From Marinomonas sp. IMCC 4694 (GTDB taxonomy: Bacteria; Pseudomonadota; Gammaproteobacteria; Pseudomonadales; Marinomonadaceae): a DNA stretch of 64,000 nt. The notes beneath the pieces are model-generated. The model had not been told where the DNA came from, ran no database searches, and worked only from the letters and a program-made list of their open reading frames with translations. The DNA is taken from the NCBI RefSeq assembly GCF_008122525.1, contig NZ_VSRV01000001.1, positions 1,488,001 to 1,552,000 of the forward strand, written 5' to 3'. The position numbers and the translations under genes are program-made. Shown piece by piece: positions 52,434 through 61,173 of the stretch. Each line of letters opens with the position of its first letter. The stretch's first letter is position 1.

Positions 52434-52467
52434 CTGTTCATTTATACAGCACTGTATATTTAAACAG
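52434..52467. promoter_or_regulatory. Two tandem LexA (SOS) boxes
   Basis: CTGTTCATTTATACAG (52434-52449) and CTGTATATTTAAACAG (52452-52467) both fit the gammaproteobacterial LexA pattern CTG-N10-CAG with AT-rich centres, 2 bp apart. They overlap the likely promoter of the minus-strand gene starting at 52409. Double boxes are typical of tightly repressed SOS genes. Confidence 0.8.
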
Positions 52468-52744
52468 TTATTTTGTATAGAGCGTTTTTTAAAAAAGCGT
52501 TTGCATTTTTCAAATAAAGCAGAGATTTTAATTTTTCTAGTCTGTTTTTAAAAATTAATAGAAAAGATTTGATTTTATCTAACAGGCTGAAAAATAAGAT
52601 AAAATTTATGATTCCCACAGCCTTTTTAACGGTTTCTGTGGACAAGATTTTCAGGGTGATATTTCGCTTTTGATGATGGCAAAAAAAAGGCTTATGAGGT
52701 GCTAATATAAACCGCAAACACTATAATGCACGCGTATTTTAATC
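52468..52744. other. AT-rich intergenic region
   Basis: About 280 bp, strongly AT-rich, between the LexA boxes and the flavoprotein gene. A minus-strand run of 85 codons here (52460-52717) is Lys/Leu/Phe-rich, lacks a ribosome-binding site and runs into the LexA boxes; it is not called. Confidence 0.5.
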
Positions 52745-52756
52745 ATGAGGTCGGTT

Positions 52757-53935
52757 GTGGATAAAGTTGATGTGATTGTAATAGGGGCTGGCGCCTCTGG
52801 CTTGATGTGTGCCGCAACAGCTGGTTACCGTGGTAAAAGTGTGCTTGTATTGGATCACGCAAATAAAGCAGGTAAAAAAATCCTCATGTCAGGAGGAGGG
52901 CGTTGTAACTTTACCAATATGGACACAGCCCCTAAACACTTTTTATCTGATAACGCGCACTTTTGTATTTCAGCGCTGCGCCGTTATTCACCACAAGCGT
53001 TTGTCGATTTAGTGGATCGCCATGGTTTAGACTATGTTGAGAAAACACCAGGGCAATTATTTTGTGAGCATTCCGCGAAAGACTTATTAGATGTGTTGCT
53101 TACTGAGCTCGAGTGGTCCGGTGCTGAGCTAAAGCTTAATACAAAGATTCACCACCTTGACTTTCAAAATGGGCACACCCTCGTTAAAACTAATCAAGGG
53201 GATTTTCAATGTGAATCTCTGGTTGTCGCGACGGGTGGCTTGTCCATTCCAACACTGGGCGCGACGAGTTTTGGCTACGATATTGCCAAACAAGTTGGTC
53301 ATCATGTGCTTGCTACAAGAGCAAGCCTCGTGCCGATTACCGTGCAGCCGGAGCGAAAAGCGCAACTGTCGACCTTGTCAGGTATCGCCTGCGATATATC
53401 CGCCGCCGCCAACGGCGAGGTATTTCGGGAGCCTATGCTCTTCACTCATCGCGGTGTTAGTGGCCCTGCTATTTTACAAATCACCAATTATTGGCAGCCA
53501 GGTGAAGTACTCAGCATCGATATTGCCCCCAATCTAACCTTGGTTGATTTGATGGCGGTACGACATAGTACACCCAAAAAAAGCTTTGAAAGCCTCTTAT
53601 CCAATTCGTTACCAAAACGCCTCGTTGAACTCATAAAAGAAGAATTCACGTGGCTTTCAGAACGCAGCGCACAAACATCAAACGAACAAATTGAACGCTT
53701 ACATCACTACCTTAAGCACTTTGACATCCAACCCAATGGAACCGAAGGCTACCGAACAGCCGAAGTGACTCTGGGCGGCATCAACACAAAAGAAATCTCC
53801 TCGAAAACGTTTGAATCTCAAAAGCAAAATGGGCTGTATTTTATCGGTGAAGTACTCGACGTAACCGGTTGGCTGGGTGGCTATAACTTCCAATGGGCAT
53901 GGGCGAGTGGGTACTGTGCAGGGCAATATGTTTGA
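52757..53935 (+). CDS. BaiN/YhiN-family FAD-dependent oxidoreductase
   Basis: The 392-residue flavoprotein is of the HI0933/BaiN family. FAD-binding VIVIGAGASGLMCAATAG is followed by the family marks KKILMSGGGRCNFTN, the VVATGGLSIPTLGATSFGYD block and a C-terminal GEVLDVTGWLGGYNFQWAWASG. GTG 52757 has AGG 6 nt upstream; an ATG at 52745 has no ribosome-binding site. Family members reduce unsaturated bonds in some gut bacteria, but the role in proteobacteria is unknown. Confidence 0.88.
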   Translation: MDKVDVIVIGAGASGLMCAATAGYRGKSVLVLDHANKAGKKILMSGGGRCNFTNMDTAPKHFLSDNAHFCISALRRYSPQAFVDLVDRHGLDYVEKTPGQLFCEHSAKDLLDVLLTELEWSGAELKLNTKIHHLDFQNGHTLVKTNQGDFQCESLVVATGGLSIPTLGATSFGYDIAKQVGHHVLATRASLVPITVQPERKAQLSTLSGIACDISAAANGEVFREPMLFTHRGVSGPAILQITNYWQPGEVLSIDIAPNLTLVDLMAVRHSTPKKSFESLLSNSLPKRLVELIKEEFTWLSERSAQTSNEQIERLHHYLKHFDIQPNGTEGYRTAEVTLGGINTKEISSKTFESQKQNGLYFIGEVLDVTGWLGGYNFQWAWASGYCAGQYV

Positions 53936-54017
53936 CAAAATGTAAGCGAATTGTTGCCTTTTAAACCGCACTTTATCTAAGTCTCTGGGCAAGCTGCGAT
54001 GAACTGCGTGGCGGTAT

Positions 54018-54191
54018 GGACGCCTCCCGCGAAAATCTGGCAAGATAACACCTTGTCCAGCCCTAAGTGGAAAAATGATAACGGCGATTTGAAAGCCTTT
54101 GATTTTGCGGTGGCCAACCCACCGCTTTCAGTCAAAAGCACGAGTAACGGCATTAATCTAGCTGATGACGAATTTAACCGTTTTGAATACG
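54018..54191 (+). pseudogene. Relic of a second type I methyltransferase gene (hsdM fragment)
   Basis: One frame reads KIWQDNTLSSPKWKN, LKAFDFAVANPPLSV, then NGINLADDEFNRFEYG. This is the N6-adenine methylase catalytic region of an HsdM different from that at 12178, whose text here is DYIMANPPFNLKDW. The motif NPPF has become NPPL, the conserved IPP after FEYG is lost by frame change, and both ends are missing. It stands alone between yhiN-like and acnB. The rest of 53936-54387 holds a terminator and no supported gene. Confidence 0.7.
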
Positions 54192-54306
54192 GTACATGGA
54201 GGAATTTATGCCCAAATGGCGACTTCATCGTGAGACCTTGAATACATCACTTTTGTCTCATGAAGAGTGGGACTATTAAGAAAGGTGTTAGGTGTGTTTA
54301 TACACT

Positions 54307-54343
54307 AAAAAGCCACTAAACTAAAAGTCTAGTGGCTTTTTTT
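54307..54343. terminator. Bidirectional intrinsic terminator
   Basis: AAAAAGCCACTA (54307-54318) pairs with TAGTGGCTTTTT (54330-54341), with A and T tracts on the two sides. It can serve acnB on the minus strand. Confidence 0.9.
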
Positions 54344-54387
54344 GACGATTCATTGGTGCACTCATCAGTGCACCAATACAGGCTGTA

Positions 54388-57186
54388 TTACACGTTGTTT
54401 ACAGGAATGAATTCGACTGGTGCCGTTGTCATTTGATCTAACGGTGGCGCGAAGTCAGTTAGCTTAATGCCATCTACAGCGGCCTTGTATTCCTCAATAG
54501 TAGGGAAGCGACCTAACATAGTTGAAAGAACAACCACTGGCGTTGAACCAAGTAATGATTCACCTTTCTTCTCTGTAGTATCCGCTACCACACGACCTTG
54601 GAAGAGGCGTGTTGACGTGGCAATAACGGTGTCACCAGGTGCCGCTTTTTCTTGGTTGCCCATGCAAAGGTTGCAACCAGGGCGTTCCAGATACATGATA
54701 TTTTCGTATTTAGTACGTGCAACTTGTTTTGGATTGGTATCATCAAATTCAAAGCCGGAATACTTCTGCAATATATCCCAATCACCTTCCGCTTTAAGCT
54801 CATCAACGATGTTGTACGTTGGTGGCGCAACAACGAGTGGCACTTTAAACTCAATTTTTTGGCCTTGTTTCTCAAGATTACGTAACATTTGAGCGATAAT
54901 TTGCATATCGCCTTTATGCACCATACAAGAACCCACAAAACCTAGATCAACGGGTTTAGATTCATAGAAGGAAACAGGACGGATCACATCATGTGTATAG
55001 CGTTTAGAGACATCATCGTTATTAACGTCTGGATCAGCAATCATGGGTTCATCAAGTAGATCTAAATCAACAACCACTTCAGCATAATATTTGGCGTTAT
55101 TGTCAGGTGCAAGAGCCGGTTTTGTGCCAGATTTGATTTCTTCAATACGTTTATCAGCAAGAGCAATTAAACCGTGTAAGGTTTGTGCTGCATTCTCCAT
55201 GCCTTTGTTGATCATGATCTGGATACGACTTTTTGCCACTTCCAAAGATTCAATCAAGGTATCATCTTGAGAAATACAGATAGACGCTTTAGCTTTCATT
55301 TCAGCGGTCCAATCGGTAAAAGTAAATGCTTGGTCAGCCAATAGGGTACCAATGTGTACTTCAATAACGCGACCTTGGAAGACGTTGTCACCGAACTGTT
55401 TGAGCATTTGCGCTTGTGTTGCGTGAACAACATCGCGGAAATCCATGTAGTCTTTCATGTGGCCTTTAAAAGTCACTTTTACAGACTCAGGAATTGGCAT
55501 AGTTGCTTCACCAGTTGCTAAAGCAAGGCCCACTGTGCCGGAGTCAGCACCAAATGCGACGCCTTTAGACATACGTGTATGTGAATCACCACCAATAATA
55601 ATCGCCCAGTCATCCACGGTAATATCATTCAATACTTTGTGAATAACGTCGGTCATGGCAGGGTAGACGCCCTTCGGATCACGGGCGGTGATAAGACCAA
55701 ACTTATTCATGAAATTCATAAGTTTCGGGATATTAGCTTGTGCTTTGGAATCCCAAACCGATGCTGTATGACAACCAGATTGGTAAGCGCCGTCCACAAT
55801 TGGAGAAATCACAGTGGCTGCCATTGACTCAAGTTCTTGAGATGTCATTAAGCCTGTGGTGTCTTGTGAGCCAACAATGTTGACTTGAACGCGAACATCA
55901 GAACCCGCGTGTAATGCCGTTTTTGATTTAACACCGACTGCATTGTTGTTGAAAATTTTCTCAACCGCAGTAAGGCCTTGGCCTGCATGGGAGATTTCTT
56001 TAGACAGCGCGTAGACTAATTTGGCTTCAACGCCTAAGGTTTCCGCTGCAAATGTTTGCAGTTTTTTACCAAATACAATGGCGTATGAACCACCGGCCTT
56101 CATAAACTCGACTTTTTGAGCGGTAAAGGCACTAGAGACATCAGCCAGTTCTTTGTCGCCGTTGTACAGCTTTTTCTCTTTCGTGTTAATGGTTAAAACT
56201 GTACCTGTTTTGACCGAGTAGGCCTCTTCTAGCACGAAATCACCACTGTCGTTTTTAAGCGGTTGACCGTTAGCGTCCAGTTTTTTTACCCAGTTTTTCA
56301 GGTTCAAACCAATGCCGCCGGTAACATCAACGGTGGTTAGGAAGATGGGTGAAATACCGTTTGTACCTGCAACAATAGGCGCAAAGTTCACGAATGGCAC
56401 ATAAGGGCTTGCTTGTTGACCAGCCCACAATGCAACATTATTCACGCCAGACATACGTGAAGAGCCCACGCCCATAGTGCCTTTTTCCGCAATCATCATG
56501 ACTTTTTTGCCAGGATATTGTTTTTGCAAATCTTGAATTTCTTTTTGCGCTTCGGGAGAGATCATGCATTTACCGTGAAGCTCACGGTCAGCACGGGAAT
56601 GCGCTTGGTTGCCGGGAGAAAGAAGGTCGGTTGAAATATCGCCTTCACCCGCAATAAAGGTAACGACATCAATGCTTTCAGCAATCTCAGGAAGCTTGGT
56701 AAAAAACTCCGCTTGAGAGTAACTTTCAAGCACGTCTTTTGCCAAAGCATTGCCCGCTTTGTAAGCATTTGCAAGGCGCTCCATGTCAGCTTCGTATAAG
56801 AAAACTTGTGTTTTCAGTACGTCAGCAGCGGGCGCAGCAACGGTGGTATTATCAGACAAGGTTAGGTCTAGGAGCACTTCGACTGATGGGCCACCTTTCA
56901 TGTGAGAAAGGAGTTCAAAGGCAAACTCTGGTGTGATTTCAGCAACGACGGATTCACCAAGAATGATTTCTTTCAGAAATTTTGCTTTTACAACCGCAGC
57001 ACTGGTCGTCCCTGGAAGCGTATTGTAGATGAAAAAATTTAGAGACTCTGTACGGTGTTTATGGGCGGTATCTTTGATTTGCGCAATGATTTCAGCCAAT
57101 AGATCTGCGCCATCGATAGGCTTAGGATGCAGGTCTTGATTTTTACGGTTTTCGATTTCTTGTAAGTACTCTAAATACAGGCTCAT
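54388..57186 (-). CDS. acnB: Aconitate hydratase B, long form
   Basis: This TCA-cycle enzyme interconverts citrate and isocitrate through a 4Fe-4S cluster and may also act on 2-methylisocitrate. HEAT-like N domains (about 1-160) precede the swivel and catalytic domains (GGDSHTRMSKGVAFGADSG). Cluster cysteines lie in VGSCMVHKGD and RPGCNLCMG. ATG 57186 is used, with AGAGG 5 nt upstream; the GTG two codons earlier is rejected. The protein has 932 residues against 865 in E. coli, and the spacing between the first and second cluster Cys is 84 rather than 59, marking the long AcnB subclass. Confidence 0.95.
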   Translation of the reverse strand: MSLYLEYLQEIENRKNQDLHPKPIDGADLLAEIIAQIKDTAHKHRTESLNFFIYNTLPGTTSAAVVKAKFLKEIILGESVVAEITPEFAFELLSHMKGGPSVEVLLDLTLSDNTTVAAPAADVLKTQVFLYEADMERLANAYKAGNALAKDVLESYSQAEFFTKLPEIAESIDVVTFIAGEGDISTDLLSPGNQAHSRADRELHGKCMISPEAQKEIQDLQKQYPGKKVMMIAEKGTMGVGSSRMSGVNNVALWAGQQASPYVPFVNFAPIVAGTNGISPIFLTTVDVTGGIGLNLKNWVKKLDANGQPLKNDSGDFVLEEAYSVKTGTVLTINTKEKKLYNGDKELADVSSAFTAQKVEFMKAGGSYAIVFGKKLQTFAAETLGVEAKLVYALSKEISHAGQGLTAVEKIFNNNAVGVKSKTALHAGSDVRVQVNIVGSQDTTGLMTSQELESMAATVISPIVDGAYQSGCHTASVWDSKAQANIPKLMNFMNKFGLITARDPKGVYPAMTDVIHKVLNDITVDDWAIIIGGDSHTRMSKGVAFGADSGTVGLALATGEATMPIPESVKVTFKGHMKDYMDFRDVVHATQAQMLKQFGDNVFQGRVIEVHIGTLLADQAFTFTDWTAEMKAKASICISQDDTLIESLEVAKSRIQIMINKGMENAAQTLHGLIALADKRIEEIKSGTKPALAPDNNAKYYAEVVVDLDLLDEPMIADPDVNNDDVSKRYTHDVIRPVSFYESKPVDLGFVGSCMVHKGDMQIIAQMLRNLEKQGQKIEFKVPLVVAPPTYNIVDELKAEGDWDILQKYSGFEFDDTNPKQVARTKYENIMYLERPGCNLCMGNQEKAAPGDTVIATSTRLFQGRVVADTTEKKGESLLGSTPVVVLSTMLGRFPTIEEYKAAVDGIKLTDFAPPLDQMTTAPVEFIPVNNV

Positions 57187-57421
57187 GTGCACCTCTTAAC
57201 GTTATTTATGGGGGTGTTGCGGCTGAATAGCTTAACTCATTATTAAAGTAAGCTGCGTTGATACTAGACACTATGATGGGTGTCAAATTGTTTTCAGTCA
57301 CCCTGCCTTCAGTACCTAAATGTTTTAACAGCGTGACTTTAATCACAGTAGTTTACAGAAAAACCTCCCGTAATAGTGACGACACGCCATAACAATTTCG
57401 AATAGGGGATATTTAGCAGAA

Positions 57422-59182
57422 TTATTCCGATTTGGCTGTTGTATTAGATTGCTGAATGATCCTAACCACTCTGAAGCCCCAGTTACTGGCTTTTAAATTA
57501 GGTTCTGCTCTAAATCGGGTCGCGCTTCGTCCCACTCTAGGAATATCAAACCACGAACCACCTCGTAGAACACGATTGTCACATTGTTTTGCCAACCAGA
57601 CTTGGTTTTTTGTGGGCGCTGCATCGTAATTATCGTGATAACAATCCTCAATCCACTCTGCTACATTGCCGTGCATGTCAAATAATCCCAGTGGGTTGCT
57701 GGCTTGGCTGCCGACAGGGGCAGAGGAAATGCCATCCCATTGGCTTCCGCAGCTGTCACACACACTGTAGCCCGGTTTTACGGAATTGCCATACCAAAAT
57801 GAAGTTGTTGAATCGGCTCGTGCCGAGTATTCCCATTCAATTTCGGTTGGTAATCGATATTCCGCACTCGTTTCGGCTGAGATCCAGGCTGTGTAGGCTT
57901 TTGCGTCATGCCAGCTGACGTTGATCACAGGGCGCTGCCCACGCCCCCAGCCGTTATCAGGAGGCAGTACTCGATTTGTGGCGTTAGCAAATTGATCGTA
58001 TTGATCAAAGGTGACTTCATATTTACTGATATAAAAGCCTTTTGGGATGTCAACTTCATGCGCGGGCAGTTCGTTATCATCCCCCATTCTATTTTGATCC
58101 CCCATGATAAACGTGGCGGGGGCGATTTTTTCAATTTTTGGCGCTTTGCCTGACACAGTGGTGAGCGGCTCCTCAAGCACTTGCGGTAGCGATTCGAATG
58201 AAATGGGTGTTTCTGTTGGCCTAGGTGGTGCAGTGGTAGCTTCAACAGGCAAGGGGTTAGCCGGTCGTTCAGGCCAAAAAATCACAGCGGCTAAGACCGT
58301 TGTTGAAGCGAAAGCGGCCGCTAATAATGCGTTGAACGGTGGCTTTTTAAAGAACCGCTTGAACATAAGTCTGGTTCGAGCGCGGTCATTTGGCTCAGGT
58401 TTATAGTGATTGGCGCGCAGGATGCGAACCACTTCGGTAAGTGATTTTGGTCTGCTTCGTTCATTGTCATGGCTCCAATTTACTAATTTATCCCACGTGG
58501 AATGGCTTAAATTGGGGTGAGCGTCGGGAAGGTCGACATTTAAGTTTTTATCTAAAATGGATTCGCCTAGCAAGGCGGCCATCAGCAGCCTCATAAAAGC
58601 AAAGCGATCTGAAGCGACGGTGCGCTTTTGTTCTTTTTTCAGGTATTCAGGTGGCAAAAAACGCCTATCCATGACACTGTCATCGATTCTATCCATCCAG
58701 TTGTATGCGCCAAACCCCGTCATTAAACCTAAGCCATTCACAACATGTATGGCGCTTAGATCAAGATGACCATGATATAAATTATTTTTGTGAACCTGAT
58801 CCAAGGCCGTGGCAATATTATCAAACAGGCTAATAACTACATTGAGTGGAGCGCCTTCAGGGTATTTTCCTAAAAAACTGTAAAGGTTTTCTCCACCACA
58901 AACAGCCGAACAGGAAAACACCCAAAATCGCGAATAAAAGGGGGGGTAATTGGGGGTGATGGCTGGGTGTTTGATGGTCGCGTATTTTCTCGCGTTTTGT
59001 AAAAAACGATCTATTTTACCGCGCTCAGGTTGAAAAAAGCGTAATACAAAGGGCCGACCGCCCTGATCTGCGACCCAAATGGATTTGTTTTCTGTCATGG
59101 GGTAGTTCAAAACATAGGGGTCGAGCTCAACACCGACGTGTTGACCAATTTTTAGTTTTATTGGGTCATAAAAATCATTCAT
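57422..59182 (-). CDS. Pseudokinase - transmembrane - FGE-like fusion protein
   Basis: The 586-residue protein has three parts. Residues 1-265 have a protein-kinase fold, but the HRD loop reads HGHLDLSAIHV (about 138) with the catalytic Asp and Asn lost, DFG reads GFG, and the VAIK Lys is Arg. Residues about 287-307 are one membrane helix, followed by a Pro/Thr linker. Residues 345-575 are an FGE-sulfatase/SUMF1 domain (FIMGDQNRMGDD, YRLPTEIEWEYSARA, MHGNVAEW, RGGSW). The two catalytic cysteines expected after RGGSW are absent. Neither domain looks catalytic. The ATG at 59182 has a weak ribosome-binding site; TTG 59200 is an alternative. Confidence 0.82.
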   Translation of the reverse strand: MNDFYDPIKLKIGQHVGVELDPYVLNYPMTENKSIWVADQGGRPFVLRFFQPERGKIDRFLQNARKYATIKHPAITPNYPPFYSRFWVFSCSAVCGGENLYSFLGKYPEGAPLNVVISLFDNIATALDQVHKNNLYHGHLDLSAIHVVNGLGLMTGFGAYNWMDRIDDSVMDRRFLPPEYLKKEQKRTVASDRFAFMRLLMAALLGESILDKNLNVDLPDAHPNLSHSTWDKLVNWSHDNERSRPKSLTEVVRILRANHYKPEPNDRARTRLMFKRFFKKPPFNALLAAAFASTTVLAAVIFWPERPANPLPVEATTAPPRPTETPISFESLPQVLEEPLTTVSGKAPKIEKIAPATFIMGDQNRMGDDNELPAHEVDIPKGFYISKYEVTFDQYDQFANATNRVLPPDNGWGRGQRPVINVSWHDAKAYTAWISAETSAEYRLPTEIEWEYSARADSTTSFWYGNSVKPGYSVCDSCGSQWDGISSAPVGSQASNPLGLFDMHGNVAEWIEDCYHDNYDAAPTKNQVWLAKQCDNRVLRGGSWFDIPRVGRSATRFRAEPNLKASNWGFRVVRIIQQSNTTAKSE

Positions 59183-59270
59183 TACGAATTTGATATCCAA
59201 ATCAAGACGTTGGTGTCTAAGTGGTTAATACCGAGTATAATCACGTTTTTTAACGCAAAAAGGTAGAGTA

Positions 59271-59882
59271 ATGTTATCAGCGTACCCAGAGCTTGTTGAA
59301 TTTCTTCCCTGCCAATCGCCAGAGGCGTGGGTGAATTGGGCGATTAAGAACCCCTCTTTGTTATTAAATGACCATGCTCATTGTGAAAAAAAAGCCGCAT
59401 CTACCGCTATGAACCTGATGTATCGCTATGTGGATCGGGACAACCTTCTTCATAAAATGTCACGATTAGCGCGTGAGGAGCTGCTGCATTTTGAGCAAGT
59501 TCACAAGCTGATGCGAAGTCGTGGAATCGCTTACGAACACCTTAGTGCGTCACGATACGCCGATGGTATGCGCAAACATATTCGTACCCATGAGCCAGCT
59601 AGGTTAGTCGATACATTGATTGTTGGGGCTTTTGTTGAGGCGCGTTCTTGTGAGCGCTTTGCAGCGCTTGCTCCACATTTAGACGATGAGTTGTCTAAAT
59701 TTTATGTTTCGTTATTAAAGTCCGAGGCGCGTCATTTTGAGGATTACCTCACGCTGGCGCAAGAGTATGCAGGCGAGCCTATTGATGAACGCATTGCCTT
59801 TTTTCGCGAGGTTGAGCACAAGCTAATTGTTGAGCCTGATGTGGCGTTTCGTGTGCACAGCGGCCCACCTAGTCAGGGTTGA
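59271..59882 (+). CDS. miaE: tRNA-(ms2io6A)-hydroxylase
   Basis: The 203-residue di-iron monooxygenase hydroxylates 2-methylthio-N6-isopentenyladenosine at position 37 of tRNAs reading U-initial codons. The ferritin-like four-helix bundle shows the iron ligands in HCEKKAAST, REELLHFEQVH, VEARSCERF and SEARHFEDY. It begins with FLPCQSPEAWV as in the Pseudomonas/Salmonella enzyme. AGGTAGAG precedes the ATG. It is transcribed divergently from the pseudokinase gene, 88 bp apart. Confidence 0.95.
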   Translation: MLSAYPELVEFLPCQSPEAWVNWAIKNPSLLLNDHAHCEKKAASTAMNLMYRYVDRDNLLHKMSRLAREELLHFEQVHKLMRSRGIAYEHLSASRYADGMRKHIRTHEPARLVDTLIVGAFVEARSCERFAALAPHLDDELSKFYVSLLKSEARHFEDYLTLAQEYAGEPIDERIAFFREVEHKLIVEPDVAFRVHSGPPSQG

Positions 59883-59979
59883 ATTACAAAACACCACAAT
59901 CTATTATCGACACTTTTCTGGTCAGCGTTTATCTGCCTGCTACACTCATTAGAGGCGCTCGCTGATTTGGAGAATTAAA

Positions 59980-60291
59980 ATGAGCATACAGAAAAGTGAA
60001 ACCTTACCAGATGTTACCTATTGGCTTGCTTTGCAAATAGCTAAGGTAGACCCGGTTGTCGATTTAGATGTGATGTATAAAGGGTCTTTGGAGTTGGATT
60101 TTTTATATCAATTACTGACTTGCAAGGCGCAGCAGCATTGGTGGCGAAATTACGCTGTTGCCTTGAGCCCAGTGGTGGTGAACAACGCTTTTTTTCGCGC
60201 GGTTGCCCTGTTACACAACCGAAATATTGAGTTTAATCGCTCCCGCAACACTGACGAGACAGTTTGGGTACGAGATTTGTTAAAACGTTAG
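59980..60291 (+). CDS. Small protein of unknown function
   Basis: 103 residues with no family I recognise. It contains a Trp-rich helical middle (KAQQHWWRNYAVAL), no signal peptide and no membrane helix, so it is probably cytoplasmic. GGAG stands 7 nt before the ATG and the frame is clean, which supports a real gene. It lies 97 bp after miaE in the same direction and converges on lpxH. Confidence 0.6.
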   Translation: MSIQKSETLPDVTYWLALQIAKVDPVVDLDVMYKGSLELDFLYQLLTCKAQQHWWRNYAVALSPVVVNNAFFRAVALLHNRNIEFNRSRNTDETVWVRDLLKR

Positions 60292-60393
60292 TTTTTGTCA
60301 TGTGGATTATGTGTTGGATTCGCACCTAAAGGACAATAGCGCCGGCACAATGGTATGGCTGGGGCGCTATTCGGTGGATAGATTCAAATATGC

Positions 60394-61173
60394 CTACGAG
60401 AAAAGAGAGACTTTGTGGGTTTCGTGTAGTCCTTTTAACCCGTGCTGTAAGAAATTTTCAACAGAAGCATGGCATTGGGTATACGTGCAACCTTCGACAC
60501 TTGCCAGCCAGATGAATTCGTCCCAGTCACCAAGCACGCAACGTACATGCTCTGTTTCTTGGTGAACGTTGGGGCGGTGGGTGTGGCCATGTATTACGGC
60601 GCAACATTGGTGTTCGGCTAAAGAATGCTCTACTGCGAGGGTCGTGACATCCATGATGTCGTTCGATTTCCCCGAGGCCATCGATTGGCTGTCGTTACGA
60701 AGCTGGGCAGCTAATATAATGCGCTGTTCTAATGGCATGGCGAGAATGTGCATTTGCCATTCTGTAGAGCGAACGGTTTTTCTGAAAGCCTGATACTCCG
60801 TATCCTCAAGACAATATTCATCCCCGTGCGTTAACAGTAGAGCATTGTTCTCCAGAGACAGCACCGTTTGTTCTTTGATGAGTATGGCACCCACTCGATT
60901 GAGCCATTCTTTGCCTAACAGAAAATCTCTATTGCCATGTAGGATGAAGACATTTATGCCTGATTGAGAGAGCGTTAACAAAGCACCTTCGACAGGAGTA
61001 TTCCAATGAGGCTGATAGTCATCGCCTATCCAGGCTTCGTAAAAATCGCCTAGGATATACAGCTCTGCTTCTTTGTTGCGCTCAATAAGTTCGCCACAAA
61101 GCTTTACAAACGCCCGGATAAGATCCGGGCGTTTGTCGCTTAAGTGCAAATCCGAAATGAAATAACGGATCAT
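60394..61173 (-). CDS. lpxH: UDP-2,3-diacylglucosamine hydrolase
   Basis: LpxH cleaves UDP-2,3-diacylglucosamine to lipid X in lipid A synthesis at the inner-membrane face. The 259-residue calcineurin-like phosphoesterase shows all metal blocks: FISDLHLS, LGDFYEAWIGDD, HGNRDFL, HGDEYC and VIHGHTHRP. Its start overlaps the ppiB stop by 4 bp, a common pairing in gammaproteobacteria. Length is slightly longer than E. coli (240). Confidence 0.95.
   Translation of the reverse strand: MIRYFISDLHLSDKRPDLIRAFVKLCGELIERNKEAELYILGDFYEAWIGDDYQPHWNTPVEGALLTLSQSGINVFILHGNRDFLLGKEWLNRVGAILIKEQTVLSLENNALLLTHGDEYCLEDTEYQAFRKTVRSTEWQMHILAMPLEQRIILAAQLRNDSQSMASGKSNDIMDVTTLAVEHSLAEHQCCAVIHGHTHRPNVHQETEHVRCVLGDWDEFIWLASVEGCTYTQCHASVENFLQHGLKGLHETHKVSLFS

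Noticed and set aside
52460..52717. 85-codon minus-strand ORF in AT-rich DNA
   Set aside because: Biased Lys/Leu/Phe composition expected from AT-rich sequence; no ribosome-binding site; it runs into the LexA boxes.
54208..54279. 23-codon ORF with a GGAGG ribosome-binding site after the hsdM relic
   Set aside because: Too short and without recognisable similarity; it lies in decayed DNA. It could be a real small gene but there is no support beyond the GGAGG.
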